A DNA stretch of 64,000 bases from Pelargonium x hortorum (lineage: Eukaryota > Streptophyta > Magnoliopsida > Geraniales > Geraniaceae). Made by a program: the position numbers and the translations under genes. Under the pieces are notes generated by a model. The model was not told where the DNA came from, searched no databases, and saw only the letters and a program-made list of their open reading frames with translations. The stretch lies in contig JAYMTJ010000034.1 in assembly GCA_036897525.1 (NCBI GenBank), positions 33,641 to 97,640 of the forward strand, written 5' to 3'. Shown here in pieces: positions 52,971-64,000 of the stretch (position 1 is the first letter of the stretch; each line of letters opens with the position of its first letter).

Positions 52971-55400
52971 GTCAACACAAATTGAATGAAAAAGAAGGAA
53001 AATCCTTTTATAATAAGATTGAATTCCTATGATATAAGTCCTTAATCAGTGCTTTTAAGAAACAAAGCTAACTAACTCTTAAAGGTAGCTCAAGCAAGCA
53101 TTCTTCTATTAAATATTACAGCTACTCTCCTAATTACCTTATTTCAAAAAATTACTAGAAACAAGAAATTGATATCATTTTTTCCTGAATATTCAATATA
53201 ATATTCTACCTAGGGAAGCGGGTACTCTTATTAAATTGCTTCGTTTACTTATCCTAAACTTTGTAAGCTTATTACTTGTACTACAGACGGATACTTTTCA
53301 GAGGCGCATAGAATCAATCCCAATCTATAAATATAGATAAACCTTGCTTACTATTTATTTAATTAACTAAGAACCAAGGACTTCCCTATTAGACTTCAAA
53401 TTTATTGTATATCAACAACTGCTACCTTCTTATACCTTCTTAATTAAAAATGCCCCAGAGATACCCTTATTACTATTACTTCATTTTTACTTATTTTAGC
53501 CTCCTGGATTTGACTTATAGCATTTAACAAATTACTGTTAGTAAACACAAAAACAAACCTTTGCTTGTTTATGCCTTTTTTTACCAATCACACGAGTCGG
53601 TTTAGCAAAAACTTTAATCCATAAATTTCTATCTCAAGATAGATTTCAAAAAGTCCTGCAAGAGATTGAAGCTACTAAATACTCTTAATTTACAAGGTTA
53701 GCACCACCTGCTCTAAACTTTTAACTTAGTTAAATCTTGTATCGTAAGGCAAGTAAGGAAAACGTTATCCATGCTATGTACCAGACGCTACAGGGGCCCA
53801 GTACTACTTGACCAGTTCAGGCAAAAATTTCACTTTTATTTAGGTTATTTCTAGATATCACAATTCCATAAAGTTATACCTTTCTTTATAGAGCTGGGCC
53901 CCAGATCTCCTTGTGAAAAAGAAGGGGCTGTACTCTTTAATTCAGCAAGCAATTTGTAGTATATATAAACTCTTAAAGGAATACCAAAGCTACCCGACAC
54001 GGAGCTACTAACATTTTAGATTTTCAGATTTGTAAAGACGAGTCAAAATCAAAAGACGTAACCTAATAATAAATAAAGGGATAGAGGAAGGGAAGTCCTT
54101 AGTATTTATGGGTAGTTGTAATTCTAATACTCCTTAAGGGATTTGTGCCCAGTTAAATAAGAGACTCTTGAAAAAGAGATTTCCTATAAGTTAAATAAAT
54201 GGTGTAGACAAAGTTTCTTACATTAATTTGGTACTAGTTAAAATGAAAAAACTCTGAATCTTTTCTAACCTAGTGGAGTACTCAGTTATATACTAATTCT
54301 TTGTCAAACGAGGCTCACATTTGTGCTGGATCAGGTATTTCACAACCCTTAATTAGGGTTTCTATAGCACACATAAACTTAAAAGGGTCATTTTTAGTGT
54401 ATCTAAATTCTATAGAGTATCCCTGTCTAAGTATCAAAAGATTGGTCGTCCTGTGATTGTTGTGACTCCTACTCTGGCTTAACGCCTCTCTGCGAAGTTT
54501 ATCCCCTTTATTATAGGGGCCTTTATATCCTAACAGCCCTGAGCCTTAAGTTTATAAGTCCTTATTTCATTGAAGTGACTAAAGACTTTATATACATATT
54601 ACAGAGCTGCTTTTATAATTAACATTCAAGGGATTTACCACCATAAAAAGAGTTATATACTTTAATAAGATTATACAATAAATAGTGCCCCGTTTTAAAG
54701 CTTCGGATATAACCGAAGAAGTTGAATGTAATTTGATCCCTCATCAAAGCTTTAGACATTAAATAGAGCTCCTTGCAAATAGACATAGAGCGCGTTCTCT
54801 CATATTACTTACTCAAATTGACTCGCTAGTTAGGAATTGAAATTTTAAAGAACCTTTTCCACGATCCGCCAAAGCTATACTTTTTAAAAAGATTTTGATA
54901 AATATCCTCAGAGAAGGTATTTATTTGCTTTTTGATACTTTTCAAAGTCTAAGAAACTTCCCTATAACATATCCTACACAAGATTTAGATTTTCTTATAC
55001 TGCCTAATATTATATACTCCATCCTTTCGAATATATAGGAAGAAATAGAACTCTTGTAGGAAACCCAGTCTCGCAAAAAGCATAACCTAAAACTGCCTTT
55101 TGTGAAATATATCATTTCAAAAGTTTAATCCTAGGAAAGAGGAACCCCTTTGCTTGACTACAGTTAATATAGAAACCTCTTCTACTACTGGAATTATTAC
55201 CTACCCTATTCTTTAAACTACAAATACTAAACGCTATATTTATTATAAGGAGCTCCTTTTTCTTAAAAATTAATAAATAAGAATCCTATAAACCCTGGAA
55301 AATCCCGAAAGTTATCTGCAAATTGGAGGCAATACCTCACAAGGAGCGTAAACTTACCGAGATGTCATAGCATTCTTATAACGAGAGCTTAAAAGTTGTT
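52971..55400. other. Unassigned AT-rich noncoding DNA
   Basis: I see no gene and no open frame of note. The perfect palindrome AAGGAGCTCCTT lies at 55247-55258. Confidence 0.55.
55247..55258. repeat. Perfect 12-bp palindrome AAGGAGCTCCTT
   Basis: All 12 bases equal their reverse complement. It is the uninterrupted form of the sequence at 40001-40016 and a clear member of the AAGG..CCTT group. Confidence 0.75.
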
Positions 55401-55615
55401 TAGTTCTACTGTTTCGCCTTTTTTATACGCTCGTAGGAAAAATAGCAGTAGTGGCGGGGCTTTAAGGTATTAATGCTCCTGCCGACCCAGAGTCAAGAAA
55501 AAGAGCGTCTTGTACATTCTCTAAAAGCGGATCTTGCCTTGAAACCTTGTAAATCCTACTTATTCCACGTTCTAACAGGAATGTTCTAGAGTCTTAATTT
55601 GGGAAGAGTTGCTAA

Positions 55616-55804
55616 CTCATTTGCTGGTATTTCTACCGCTACATGCACGCGAATGGAGCCAGCATGTTTTTCATCGTAGTCTATGTCATCTTAGCTATGC
55701 ATGGGACGAAGGCTAACAGTACTTCTATTGATCCGTGGTCTATTTTTTGTGAGAGTCGTTGCTCACGGATGCCATGTGTCATTAGCGAAGGAAAGAGCCT
55801 ATAA
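55616..55804 (+). pseudogene. cob: Cytochrome b (cob) fragment
   Basis: Codons 55637-55684 translate to RYMHANGASMFFIVVY, the highly conserved cytochrome b segment in the second transmembrane helix that carries haem-ligand histidines. Cytochrome b is the central subunit of respiratory complex III in the inner mitochondrial membrane. The frame is open for 62 codons between in-frame TAA stops, but outside these 16 codons the translation does not follow cob. Two short neighbours look like other cob pieces out of order: GCTGGTATTT at 55623-55632 (LAGI region) and TTAGCTATGCAT at 55691-55702 (LAMH region, which should be upstream). Most codons in the core differ at the third base from the angiosperm gene as I remember it, with many ending in C or G, while the protein is unchanged. 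It is a fragment, not a functional gene. Confidence 0.65.
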
Positions 55805-55850
55805 ATTGATAGTGAAAGCGGATTTCCCTTTATACAGTTCTGTGAAAAAA

Positions 55851-57263
55851 AGGGTCCCATTTTTGCTTTGACTCTATGTTCGAAAGCCTGTTCAGTATCT
55901 TGATTCGCGGATACATATTTGCCTTTTTACCCCTAAGCTCCAAGAACCTTGCAATTTTAGGCGTTTCTCCGCCTTGAAAGTCCCGTTTATGTTACTTGTT
56001 CTCAACTATTTTATTCATTCGGGCTTTTGGATTCCTTAACAAAGTAGGACACGGAAATAAATAGGATAGTTCACTTAGTCTAAACTGGATATCCTAGCTC
56101 TGACAGGATCCATACTGTGAGTTAACGAAAAGCCGATTTATTATATGAGTATACACTACGATTGCCACTTAACTACAAGGTATACCTCGATTTATAAAGC
56201 TAATCTGTATTTTTTTGAATAATTTATACAGGAACTTACTCAAAAGGTAAGGGTTTGACCCCCCCTTTTCTCGAAAGTTTAGTAAGTAAATACCTTTATT
56301 CAGCGTTCTTCATTATTAATAATTTTGTATTTTGTGAAACAACCAAAAATATCATATAGTACAAATTGGATATTTCAAATTATGCTAGTAGTTCAAGGAA
56401 ACAAAGTGCATTTGTTAATTAAGTACTTCTGAATGAATGTCGAATATGGTAGAATGGGGGATATTTGGTAAATGCCTGGAGTAATGCTAGGGGGTTTGTT
56501 TTTGCTTAACATATAATCCGTTTTGTCAAAATGTGTGTGAAAGTTGTATGGAACGTCTTTATTGGTAGTTGGCTTATCTTTGATTTTGAAATAAGTCTCA
56601 AAAGAAGTCTGGAGTTCGTGCCGGTGGTAAAAGGGTTTTATAACGAGTTTAAGGCTCCTTACCCACTCGGGTCATAATAGGAAGCATCAGAATTTAAGAG
56701 TCAAAAAGGTTCTAACTTTTTTCTATAAAAGGAGAACCTGGTACAAAAATCTATAACTCAACAAAGGAATTTGTTAGCTTAGGTTGGGCCCTAATAAAAA
56801 GAATTACCTGAAAAAGTCAATTCTGTTTAGTTCTTTAAGAAGTCCCGTATGCCTTAATCTTCACTGAGTGAAAGGGTGGTACAGAAGTATATAGCCTATT
56901 AGAAGACTGGGAAGTTTCTCTAATCTTATATATTTTTTTGAAAAGGGACCCTTAAATTCCACCTTTCGCTTGAGAGTACTACTTTTCTGAATTAGTATTA
57001 AGCAAGTAACTTATTGAAATGGTAGAGTTAAGTGAATACAATTTGCTTTTTTTTGTAGATTATACTAAAAGAGTACGCTTTACACTATAAGGAGTAGGAG
57101 TGTCGTAAATAACAGTACTTAATTGCCACCATTGTCACTTATATACAGCAAAGTGTTAGGCCTATTTATATAGTAACAGAGTTGTAAAAACCTTCTTCAA
57201 AATATCCTAAATGAATATACAGAGTATACAAGAGAGTGTAGAGAGAGGAACCTTAGCTATCTT
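55851..57263. other. Unassigned noncoding DNA
   Basis: I see no gene. The first 200 bases keep the more even base use of the cob-bearing block and then return to AT-rich DNA. Confidence 0.5.
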
Positions 57264-57337
57264 CCTTCAATAGCTACGTGGTAGAGCACCGGTTCGTGGA
57301 ATCTCAAGTCATTGGTTCAAGTCGGAGAGCTCTTACG
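57264..57337 (+). pseudogene. tRNA-like relic with GTG anticodon triplet
   Basis: TAGCTACGTGGTAGAGCA has correct D-arm layout (GCTA/GAGC with three of four pairs). It is followed by CCGGTTCGTGGAATCTC, where the loop TCGTGGA places GTG (His) at the anticodon, and then AAGTCATTGGTTCAAGTC as variable loop and T-arm. All segment lengths fit a standard cloverleaf. However, position 33 is C instead of T, only three of five anticodon pairs form, and the acceptor strands do not pair. The first half looks like bacterial-type trnH(GUG). The second half looks like plastid trnT(GGU) or trnM(CAU), which contain AGTCATYGGTTCAAATCC. It could be a chimera or a decayed tRNA. Confidence 0.45.
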
Positions 57338-59385
57338 CATGTTTATAGGGAAGCTTGAGCTTGTGGGTGTTTCAAGTACTAAAGAGGAGGGTTTCAGTCA
57401 AAGTAAAGAATCCTTTTCTTCTTTATCAGGTTTACCGGGAGTTGTTATAAGAATGACTCAAGCAAACTTGCTTATATATTGGAGCTCCTTTATAAGATCG
57501 TCTTCCAATTAATTATACATAGTATTTAGGGTTTTTTTGTTCCTCACGATTACCCATAACCGGATAAAAAAAACTATACTAGAATAAAAGAATATTTTAC
57601 GAAGTAACTCACTGAAAGGAGGCCTTACGAATGAATACTTTTTGTACAATAGCAGGCCATATTAGACCAGGTTATATATATTAGATGTGTGATTACTTTT
57701 ATTAATAAAGAAAATAAAGTTTGGAATAAGAAATTTGTAAAATATTATTATTTTAGCTATGTAATGACTCAAATTGACTCAAACAGGAACTTCAAGGGTT
57801 TCCGATTTTGGGTTCTATATCTAGAAAAAGTATTCTTAAGTATACAATATGAGATCTTGCCTTATCTATACAACGTAGGAAGTGAAATCGATTTTGTATC
57901 CCCTATCATTTTTTATTTAAGTGATTACGACTCTGTGGTAAAACCTGTAGGTAGGTTATAGAGAACATACTTTCGTATTGTTTTAATATAGACTCTATTT
58001 CATTTTCAAACTATTTTACTAATAGCAATTCTTGCAGGAACTACTGATATTTACGTAATCTTTTATGATGTCCATTCCATAAGCTATATCTTACTTATGT
58101 TTATTAACCTTGAGTCTGAAGTAGTATTTCCCGTATTTAGTATTAAAAAAATGACCTATTAATTTATATAAATTATTTAGCATGTGTTAAACTCTCAATA
58201 TTTTAGAATCCTCACCTCGGTGCTTGTTTCTACTTGAAAAGTGGCAAAGTCAACAAAAAAGTATGACTGAATGAAGAAGGAAATCTTCGTGGATCACGGT
58301 GGAGAAGACCACGGCCAGTAGTTCACAAAAAAGGGTAAATGACTCGCTTTATAGGATAAGAAGTTAGATAAGTGAAATTCCCTACTTCACATAGGACATC
58401 AGAAATACGGGCCAAGCTATTCACCTTTAGTAAATTAAACAGAGAAAGTAAGTCTTCTAGATCTGCCTAACAAAAAAGGAAACTTTATAAAAAGTTACTC
58501 ACTTCTGGATATTCTAATTTTGAGGTTTCATCACCTAGCTTTTTGGGGTTTAATCTCTTAGATTAGGGTGTTACTGACGCTTTGAGTACTCTTATACTCT
58601 CGGAATCAAGATTTCTTCCCCCTTTCCCTTTTCTTTCTATCAGGATGTGCTACTAAGAATTTATACAAGTTTCAAAGGGTTTAATGCAAGAAGGCTTTTA
58701 TTATAAGACATATTACTGTGGGTAGAGTAAGCAATTCGGCATTCTAAATTAGAGATAAGAAAGGATCCTTGTCTCTCAAATCTCTTGAAACCCAGTAAAT
58801 ACTGCAGGAATTTAGATAGAAATTTCCCTGCCACAATTCTTCACTTCAAACCGAAAGGACCCCTATAGGTATTAAGCCAAGGCTTGTTTTGTATTATTAC
58901 CTGAAATTCAAAAATACAAATAACTAAAAGACGTCTCTTATAGGACTTCACTTTCTCCACTTAGGTTAGGGATGAGGGAAAGCTATAGAAAGACTAATAT
59001 ATCAAATGATATCAATCCTGACTGCCGGGTCCTTATCTAAATATATCCACTTTGAAGGAAAAGTTACTAAATTAATTAAGTATTTACTTACCCCTATTTT
59101 TGTATTTTGAGTATGCTCGGTAGGATCTATGCCTTTTTATTGAGCAATAGTTTATCTGGTTAGGTTATGCTTTTTATCTACAACTCTATTTCTATGCTAC
59201 GCTATGTCCCCGATACTAAGACAAGGTTATTATCCTATTAGTAGAATTCTATACTATACCCTTCAAAACTAAGACTAAGGGCTAATCTTTTCAAAGTTTC
59301 TTCTCAGAATAAGAGAACGCCGACAATAAGCAAATAGACGACAGTACATATAGGATAAGAAGAAATAAATACTCATTTCTATCTA
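57338..59385. other. Unassigned AT-rich noncoding DNA
   Basis: A 90-codon frame at 57689-57961 opens with GTG and is rich in Y, F, K and N, as expected from chance translation of AT-rich DNA. I recognise no gene. Confidence 0.5.
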
Positions 59386-59710
59386 TTGTGTAGAAAAGCT
59401 ATAGCCAAGGCCCTCCTTAATAGAGTGAAATCCCAAGTACTTGATAAAGAAATTCAAAGACCACTAGATTACGTACCTAACTTAGAACTTGACTCTTATT
59501 TCGAGGAACTTCTGCTACTTGTTATTAAAAGAACGTGTACTATCACTTATGCAATTATGTACTACAGTAAAATGCCTAATGAAAGGCAAGGACTTGAAAT
59601 ATATGGGTGAAAGAAGTTTATGTAGGTCATCCAAAAGCAAAGGTCTTTCGCTACGTCTAGCTAGGAGAATTGCGGATGAACTTTACCTTACTAATATAGG
59701 CTCTTGATAC
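59386..59710 (+). CDS. Two overlapping small open frames, doubtful
   Basis: A 74-codon frame (59386-59610, TTG or GTG type start) overlaps a second frame (59489-59707) that ends SKGLSLRLARRIADEL and then YLTNIGS. The second ending has a faint likeness to the S7 family stretch MALRLANEL, and the first has a faint likeness to S12 around RTCT. S12 followed by S7 is the usual bacterial and plastid order. The likeness covers only a handful of residues, the starts do not fit either family, and both frames are far too short. I regard coincidence as more likely than ribosomal protein remnants. Confidence 0.1.
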
Positions 59711-62700
59711 GTAGTTGGGTCACAGATAATGACTCTCAACTACCTAAAGGAGTAAGACTAACACCTGGAAAAAGAGAATCAGAGAACTTTGATAATTTGA
59801 GATTTCCAAAGGTTTTTTATACAAGCAAGAGATCCTCTCACTGCAGTTACTTTTGAGAGAGCTTATGAGATCTCTTGTTATTTGATAGGGGCGGCTGCTA
59901 TAAAGCCTAGGCTCCTCAGGTATTCTTATTTAGAATCCAATATTTATGACAAGTTAACCCTTGGAATTCTACTTAACTTAATTTAAGCATAGGGCACTTA
60001 TGAAAAGAGGTACTTAACACCCAAACAACTGGAAATCCCCTTTTATATAGAATGAAGCCTCTGGTAAAACAAATAATCTTTCTAGGAGGTAGGGCACTTT
60101 TTTCTTAATTTTTCTGGGGTAACCCGTTCTGGGGCGGGTATAAAAAGCTCTTACAAATGTTTCTTATTAAAAAAATAAGGAATTATAAGATATAAAGACT
60201 TTTTTTGTTTACAGAGCTTCCAATTCTATATAATAAAGATTTATTTGGGAAAGTATAAATAACAGAAGCTCAAAAAACTTGTTTCTATTCTAGTAGTTAA
60301 ATTGGCTTTTAGAAAGGTCTCGATTATAAGAGAAAGTTCATATAGGTAGACATAAGAAACTAGGTGTTGAGAATGCAGGTCTGAAAGAAAGCAAATACGG
60401 ATATAGCTAAGAAAAGAGCTCTTGTAGGTATGCAGATAGATAACAAACAATAAAACAAGGAATCCTAATCCCCATAAGACAGGTTATAAGATACGGGTAT
60501 ATAGTCCATAAGAAGATTACTCAGAAGAGGTACACTCCTAGTACAAAAATGAAGTTAAAGAATTTTTTTTTTCTTTATAAATGGGTTTTGCAAGATTAAT
60601 ATTTAAGTTTAAGTTGAGTACAAGCTATAGGGGGGGTACAAGTATATAGTATTATAGGGGTACGCAAGATAGAGATACAGTACGCTAAACAGAACAGGGT
60701 TGGTGGGTTTCTTGATGGATATAGAGTTTAGTGTTTGAGATAGTCCTTGTTAGAACCTATGGCTTACTCTGGGTCGTACTTTGGTTAAAGCGTTTGTTTT
60801 TTAAGGAATAAAAGAGGTAGAGCCGCAGGAATTTCTTTCTTAAACATCTCTAACAGGAGTCCAGAGTACAGCATTTTAACAAGGGTTATACTGACTTACT
60901 CAATCTACTTTCTCCAGAGATATACATGTTTTAGTCTTATGAAGCCCCTCTCCTAGGTAGGAGCCCTATACTCTTCTTTTAGTTCTAGCTACTGTATTCC
61001 TTAATTCCTTATTTATTGTTCAGAATAGAAGGTGTGATATTCCTAAACTAAAGTAATAGGAGTCTCGAGTCTTTTAGTATTTAGAGTTTATAGATATGTC
61101 CCCTAGTATACATATTCCTTTTGTATTAGAGTCTAATATAGATATTTTGTAATAGCATTATAGGCTAGGCTATAGGCTAGTACCGGATAGACACTTTATT
61201 AAATACAAATACACAACAGCGGTTTAATTCCCTCTAGTGCTATGCTTTATCGATAAATAAGATTCTAGGGAAAATCCCAAAGCTTCGTCCTCTTTAATTA
61301 AATTACGTGGTTTATGTGTTCTAAAAAGCAGTTTGGAAGCCTTGTTGGGACAGAAATAAAGAATCCGGGATTCGCCGGAACATTGTCTAGCGGGGCTTTT
61401 AGTATATAGTGGAATGCAACACCCGAGAAAAAAACTATGTACTATCCACTTAATTTAGAGTAAGAGGCTTTCAGAACCCTTGAATAATTAACGCATGAAA
61501 CAAGATACCGGTATCTTAAAATTTTTATGCTGCAATCTTCTCCCACTTAGACATTTCGAATCCCGGCCCCTAATAATATTAAGGAAGAACTTTATTACAT
61601 AGATGCTGTAACGCAAAGTAGGATTACACAAGACACAAGTAATTACCTTTTCTTTACGACAAAACGAAGCAAGTTTAGTATCATGTCAATTTCAGAAGCA
61701 GCGCCCGAGGACTACTATTAAATTCCTTTGGAATGTAAGGTGGGGTCCTTTTCAACAAGTTCCCGGGGGTTTCCAAAACACTAAGAAAATCCTACTTACC
61801 CCGAAAAGGGCTGAGTTAAAACATTTCTATGTAGGTAGTCAGGGGCGGGCTGTTTTCTCACGAAGGGTTTAAAAAGAAGTACAGTAGGTATCAAGATAAT
61901 CCGTTTGAGGGGCTTCCTTTATTCATTCCAGAATACAGAGAGGCTCCTTGTCTGTAATTAAACTCAAAATTGAATATTTCTCGGACAACAGTTCTAGGTA
62001 GCGTTTTCCAGAGAGGGTCTTAAAATAGAGTCTTCATTAGTTTGGGTTCTGGGACCGGTGGAGAGTAGTTCGGTTGGGTCTTATTGTTTACCTTAAGAGT
62101 TAGCCTATACTATAGACTAGGAACTCCTTTCTAGGGCTATTTGTCTTTATTCCCTAGTGAGAAAGTTTCTTCATTATTGATCGGATTTTCTTTCATTAGT
62201 ATCAAAAAGTGAATTATGACTCTTACTTTAATATTATTAGGTGTTATGTAAATAGATGAAGAATACCAGACAAGCTAAAGCTCACCCTGAGTTCTATTAG
62301 TTCTATATTGTATTCACCGGCAATACAGGTACTTCTCCGATAGAAGGTTCCTACCTTTCATTAGCAAAGACATGGATAAAAAAAGCAATGCAACAAATGG
62401 ACTGCTTTCACTTGACTACATTAGTAACTCGGTATTCCTTAATTTATGTATATTGTATATCGAATTCAGCATGCAACCCATATCTTAAATTCTAAATGAC
62501 TGATCAACTGTCCACAAGCAATTGTAAAACGGTACACGCGAACATTAGTCAATTGTTAGCTTTGCCTTGGGAGTTACTGAGAATTGAAACTAAACCAAAG
62601 ATAAAGTGCCCCACGCTTCCACTGAAAGGATAGGCATAAGACGAAGCAAGTAAGTTCAAAGTAGGTCTTGCTAGAATAGTTATGGAATTCGATCCTATTA

Positions 62701-63200
62701 TGATTGGGAATTCAAAGAATTATTACCGTTTATTATGGTTCTTAGATCCTTGATTTTGGCAATTCTTCTCCTTAGCTATCCCATTCGAACAAGAAACCGG
62801 TTACTCATTTCCTAGATTAGAACTGGTTACTGAAGAGTTACACCAAGAAAAAAAAATAAGCCTACTCCAAGAACTGAAACTCAGCACAGGTTTCAAATTA
62901 TCCTTCGTAAACAGTATATACAACCCGCGCGATACAATCAGCTGATACTCTTTTTTAATCCAATATTGAGAGAGAAACTCTAAGGCTGCTCTAACGTTAT
63001 TTGCCCCGGTTCTTGAGAAAAGGGATACCTTATCTTCGACACAGGTAATAACCTTTTTGGAGGTTTTAAATAAACCGACTAAAGTCTTTTGCCTTGTTTC
63101 TCGACTAAGGGATAGAAATCTCCTCTGTCTCCGGCAAGTCGACCTAAACCAAGGCCCTAGCCAAACCTTGATTAAGACATTTTAAGCCCTCGAATGCGTT
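59711..63200. other. Unassigned noncoding DNA
   Basis: No gene is recognised. There is a tandem duplication of TATAGGCTAG at 61159-61180, and related strings containing ATAGGGG..GTAC recur about 27 bases apart near 60626-60665. Confidence 0.5.
61159..61180. repeat. Tandem duplication of TATAGGCTAG
   Basis: TATAGGCTAG is present at 61159-61168 and again at 61171-61180 with GC between, giving a period of 12. The copies are identical. Confidence 0.75.
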
Positions 63201-63915
63201 AGTTAGTATAGAGAATTTTGTAATGTTGCCACTTTTCTCTTGACAAGGAAGAGAGATCAAGTAACCAAAGGAATCGAGCTAACTTTGGAACATGAAGAAA
63301 CCGATAACTCTGAGCTAGGACTAGGAAAAGGAATAAAAAGAACTTAGGCTCTTTGGTTTAATGAACACTTTGACTCTCGAACTGGGACTTGTAGCTGGAC
63401 ACTCTTGTGATGTACTAGACCTTTAGCTTTCCTCCTGCCGCTCAGGGTATTTGATGGGTTGTGAAGTGAAATCCGTTACCTCGTACAATATGAGCTCTCC
63501 GGTCAATCTTGTCGGTAAATAAGTGATCCCGTGGGTCGTTCGTACATCTTCCTAGAATCATTAAAAGAAAAAAGGAACTCTCGAATTCTCATACTGACAA
63601 TTCTCTATCTATAGCGCCTTATTATCTACTTCTCAATGTATTCTATCAATTCTATTCTATGTTTTTGGAATGGATCCTCTTTTTTTCATGATGTAATGTA
63701 AAAGGGTATTCAATTTTTAGTTATGACCCGGAGAAATCCAATTACACCCACAAATCCGATTCACCAGTCACTCGTATCATAACATGCAAAAAGAGTTCTC
63801 GCCTCCTTGCTGTGCTGTCAACTGAAAGTCAATTAATCGTTGACCTTTATAACTTTGCGACTTGCTATTCATCTATTTCACTCTCTATTTATAGAGTTCA
63901 CCGATTTCCCACCCA
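63201..63915. other. GC-richer end segment, unrecognised
   Basis: From about 63.2 kb onward the sequence has the more even base use and C/T-rich phrasing of ordinary angiosperm mitochondrial spacers and fewer GC mini-palindromes. I identify no gene or RNA. GGATCCTCTTTTTTT near 63673 shares GGATCCTCT with 27634, 28231 and 36244. Confidence 0.4.
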
Positions 63916-64000
63916 CTTGAAAGTTGCTCTCACTCTATCTGTCTCTTGAAAGCTTTGTAGCTCTCTTATTCTTCCTACCACTTGAAAGCAGCATCGCTCT
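63916..64000. repeat. Degenerate tandem repeat on CTTGAAAG
   Basis: CTTGAAAG occurs at 63916, 63945 and 63981, each followed within two to eight bases by GCTCT. The unit lengths are 29 and 36 bases, so the copies are imperfect. The array reaches the right edge of the window and may continue. A single related copy (ACTTGAAAGCACTCC) lies near 42605. There is no coding frame across it. Confidence 0.65.

Noticed and set aside
57689-57961. A 90-codon frame rich in Y, F, K and N.
   Set aside because: The composition is what AT-rich noncoding DNA gives by chance; it starts at GTG and has no motif.
61551-61570. TTTCGAATCCCGG, considered as a tRNA T-arm.
   Set aside because: No tRNA structure could be traced upstream.
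1-64000. CRISPR array, insertion sequence or prophage.
   Set aside because: There are no regularly spaced identical repeats, no transposase or phage-like frames, and no long terminal inverted repeats.

Overview
The window is a gene desert. In 64 kb of AT-rich DNA no open frame exceeds 100 codons on either strand, and I find no intact protein gene, rRNA gene, complete tRNA, insertion sequence or CRISPR array. What can be recognised is a thin scatter of organelle gene debris. There is a short, well conserved piece of the mitochondrial cytochrome b gene (cob) near 55.6 kb and a 38-base, almost unchanged piece of the plastid gene psbD near 34.6 kb. Several tRNA-like relics lie near 25.3, 45.6, 46.4, 46.9 and 57.3 kb. 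A cob piece, a plastid insert and plant-organelle-type tRNA arms together point to an expanded land-plant mitochondrial genome, or one chromosome of it, made almost wholly of unrecognisable intergenic DNA. This is an inference. A nuclear copy of mitochondrial DNA, or another gene-poor organelle genome, is not excluded.

Layout. From 1 to about 24 kb there is unassignable AT-rich DNA with short GC-rich palindromes and a C-rich, strand-asymmetric tract at 6.66-7.06 kb. From 24.4 to 25.6 kb the base use is more even, with a 65-codon open frame and a tRNA 3'-half relic. From 25.6 to 42.2 kb there is again unassignable DNA, with the psbD insert at 34.6 kb and a clean hairpin at 39.28 kb. At 42.25-42.72 kb there is a GC-richer island. 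The stretch 45.56-46.88 kb holds three tRNA-like relics. A GC-richer island at 52.75-52.97 kb carries a very basic small open frame. The cob piece lies at 55.62-55.80 kb, and a tRNA-like relic with a GTG anticodon triplet at 57.26-57.34 kb. The last 80 bases begin or cross a degenerate tandem repeat built on CTTGAAAG.

The most evident structural signal not explained by genes is the recurrence of short GC-rich palindromes of the type AAGG..CCTT, GGGAGTCCC and AGGAGTCTCCT in an otherwise AT-rich background. They resemble the GC clusters or mobile mini-palindromes known from yeast and some algal organelle genomes. A second signal is a T-arm-like word, GTTCAAGTCG, found at five places, two of them inside tRNA relics. 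No set of genes here works together. The value of the window lies in what it says about decay, import and shuffling of organelle DNA.
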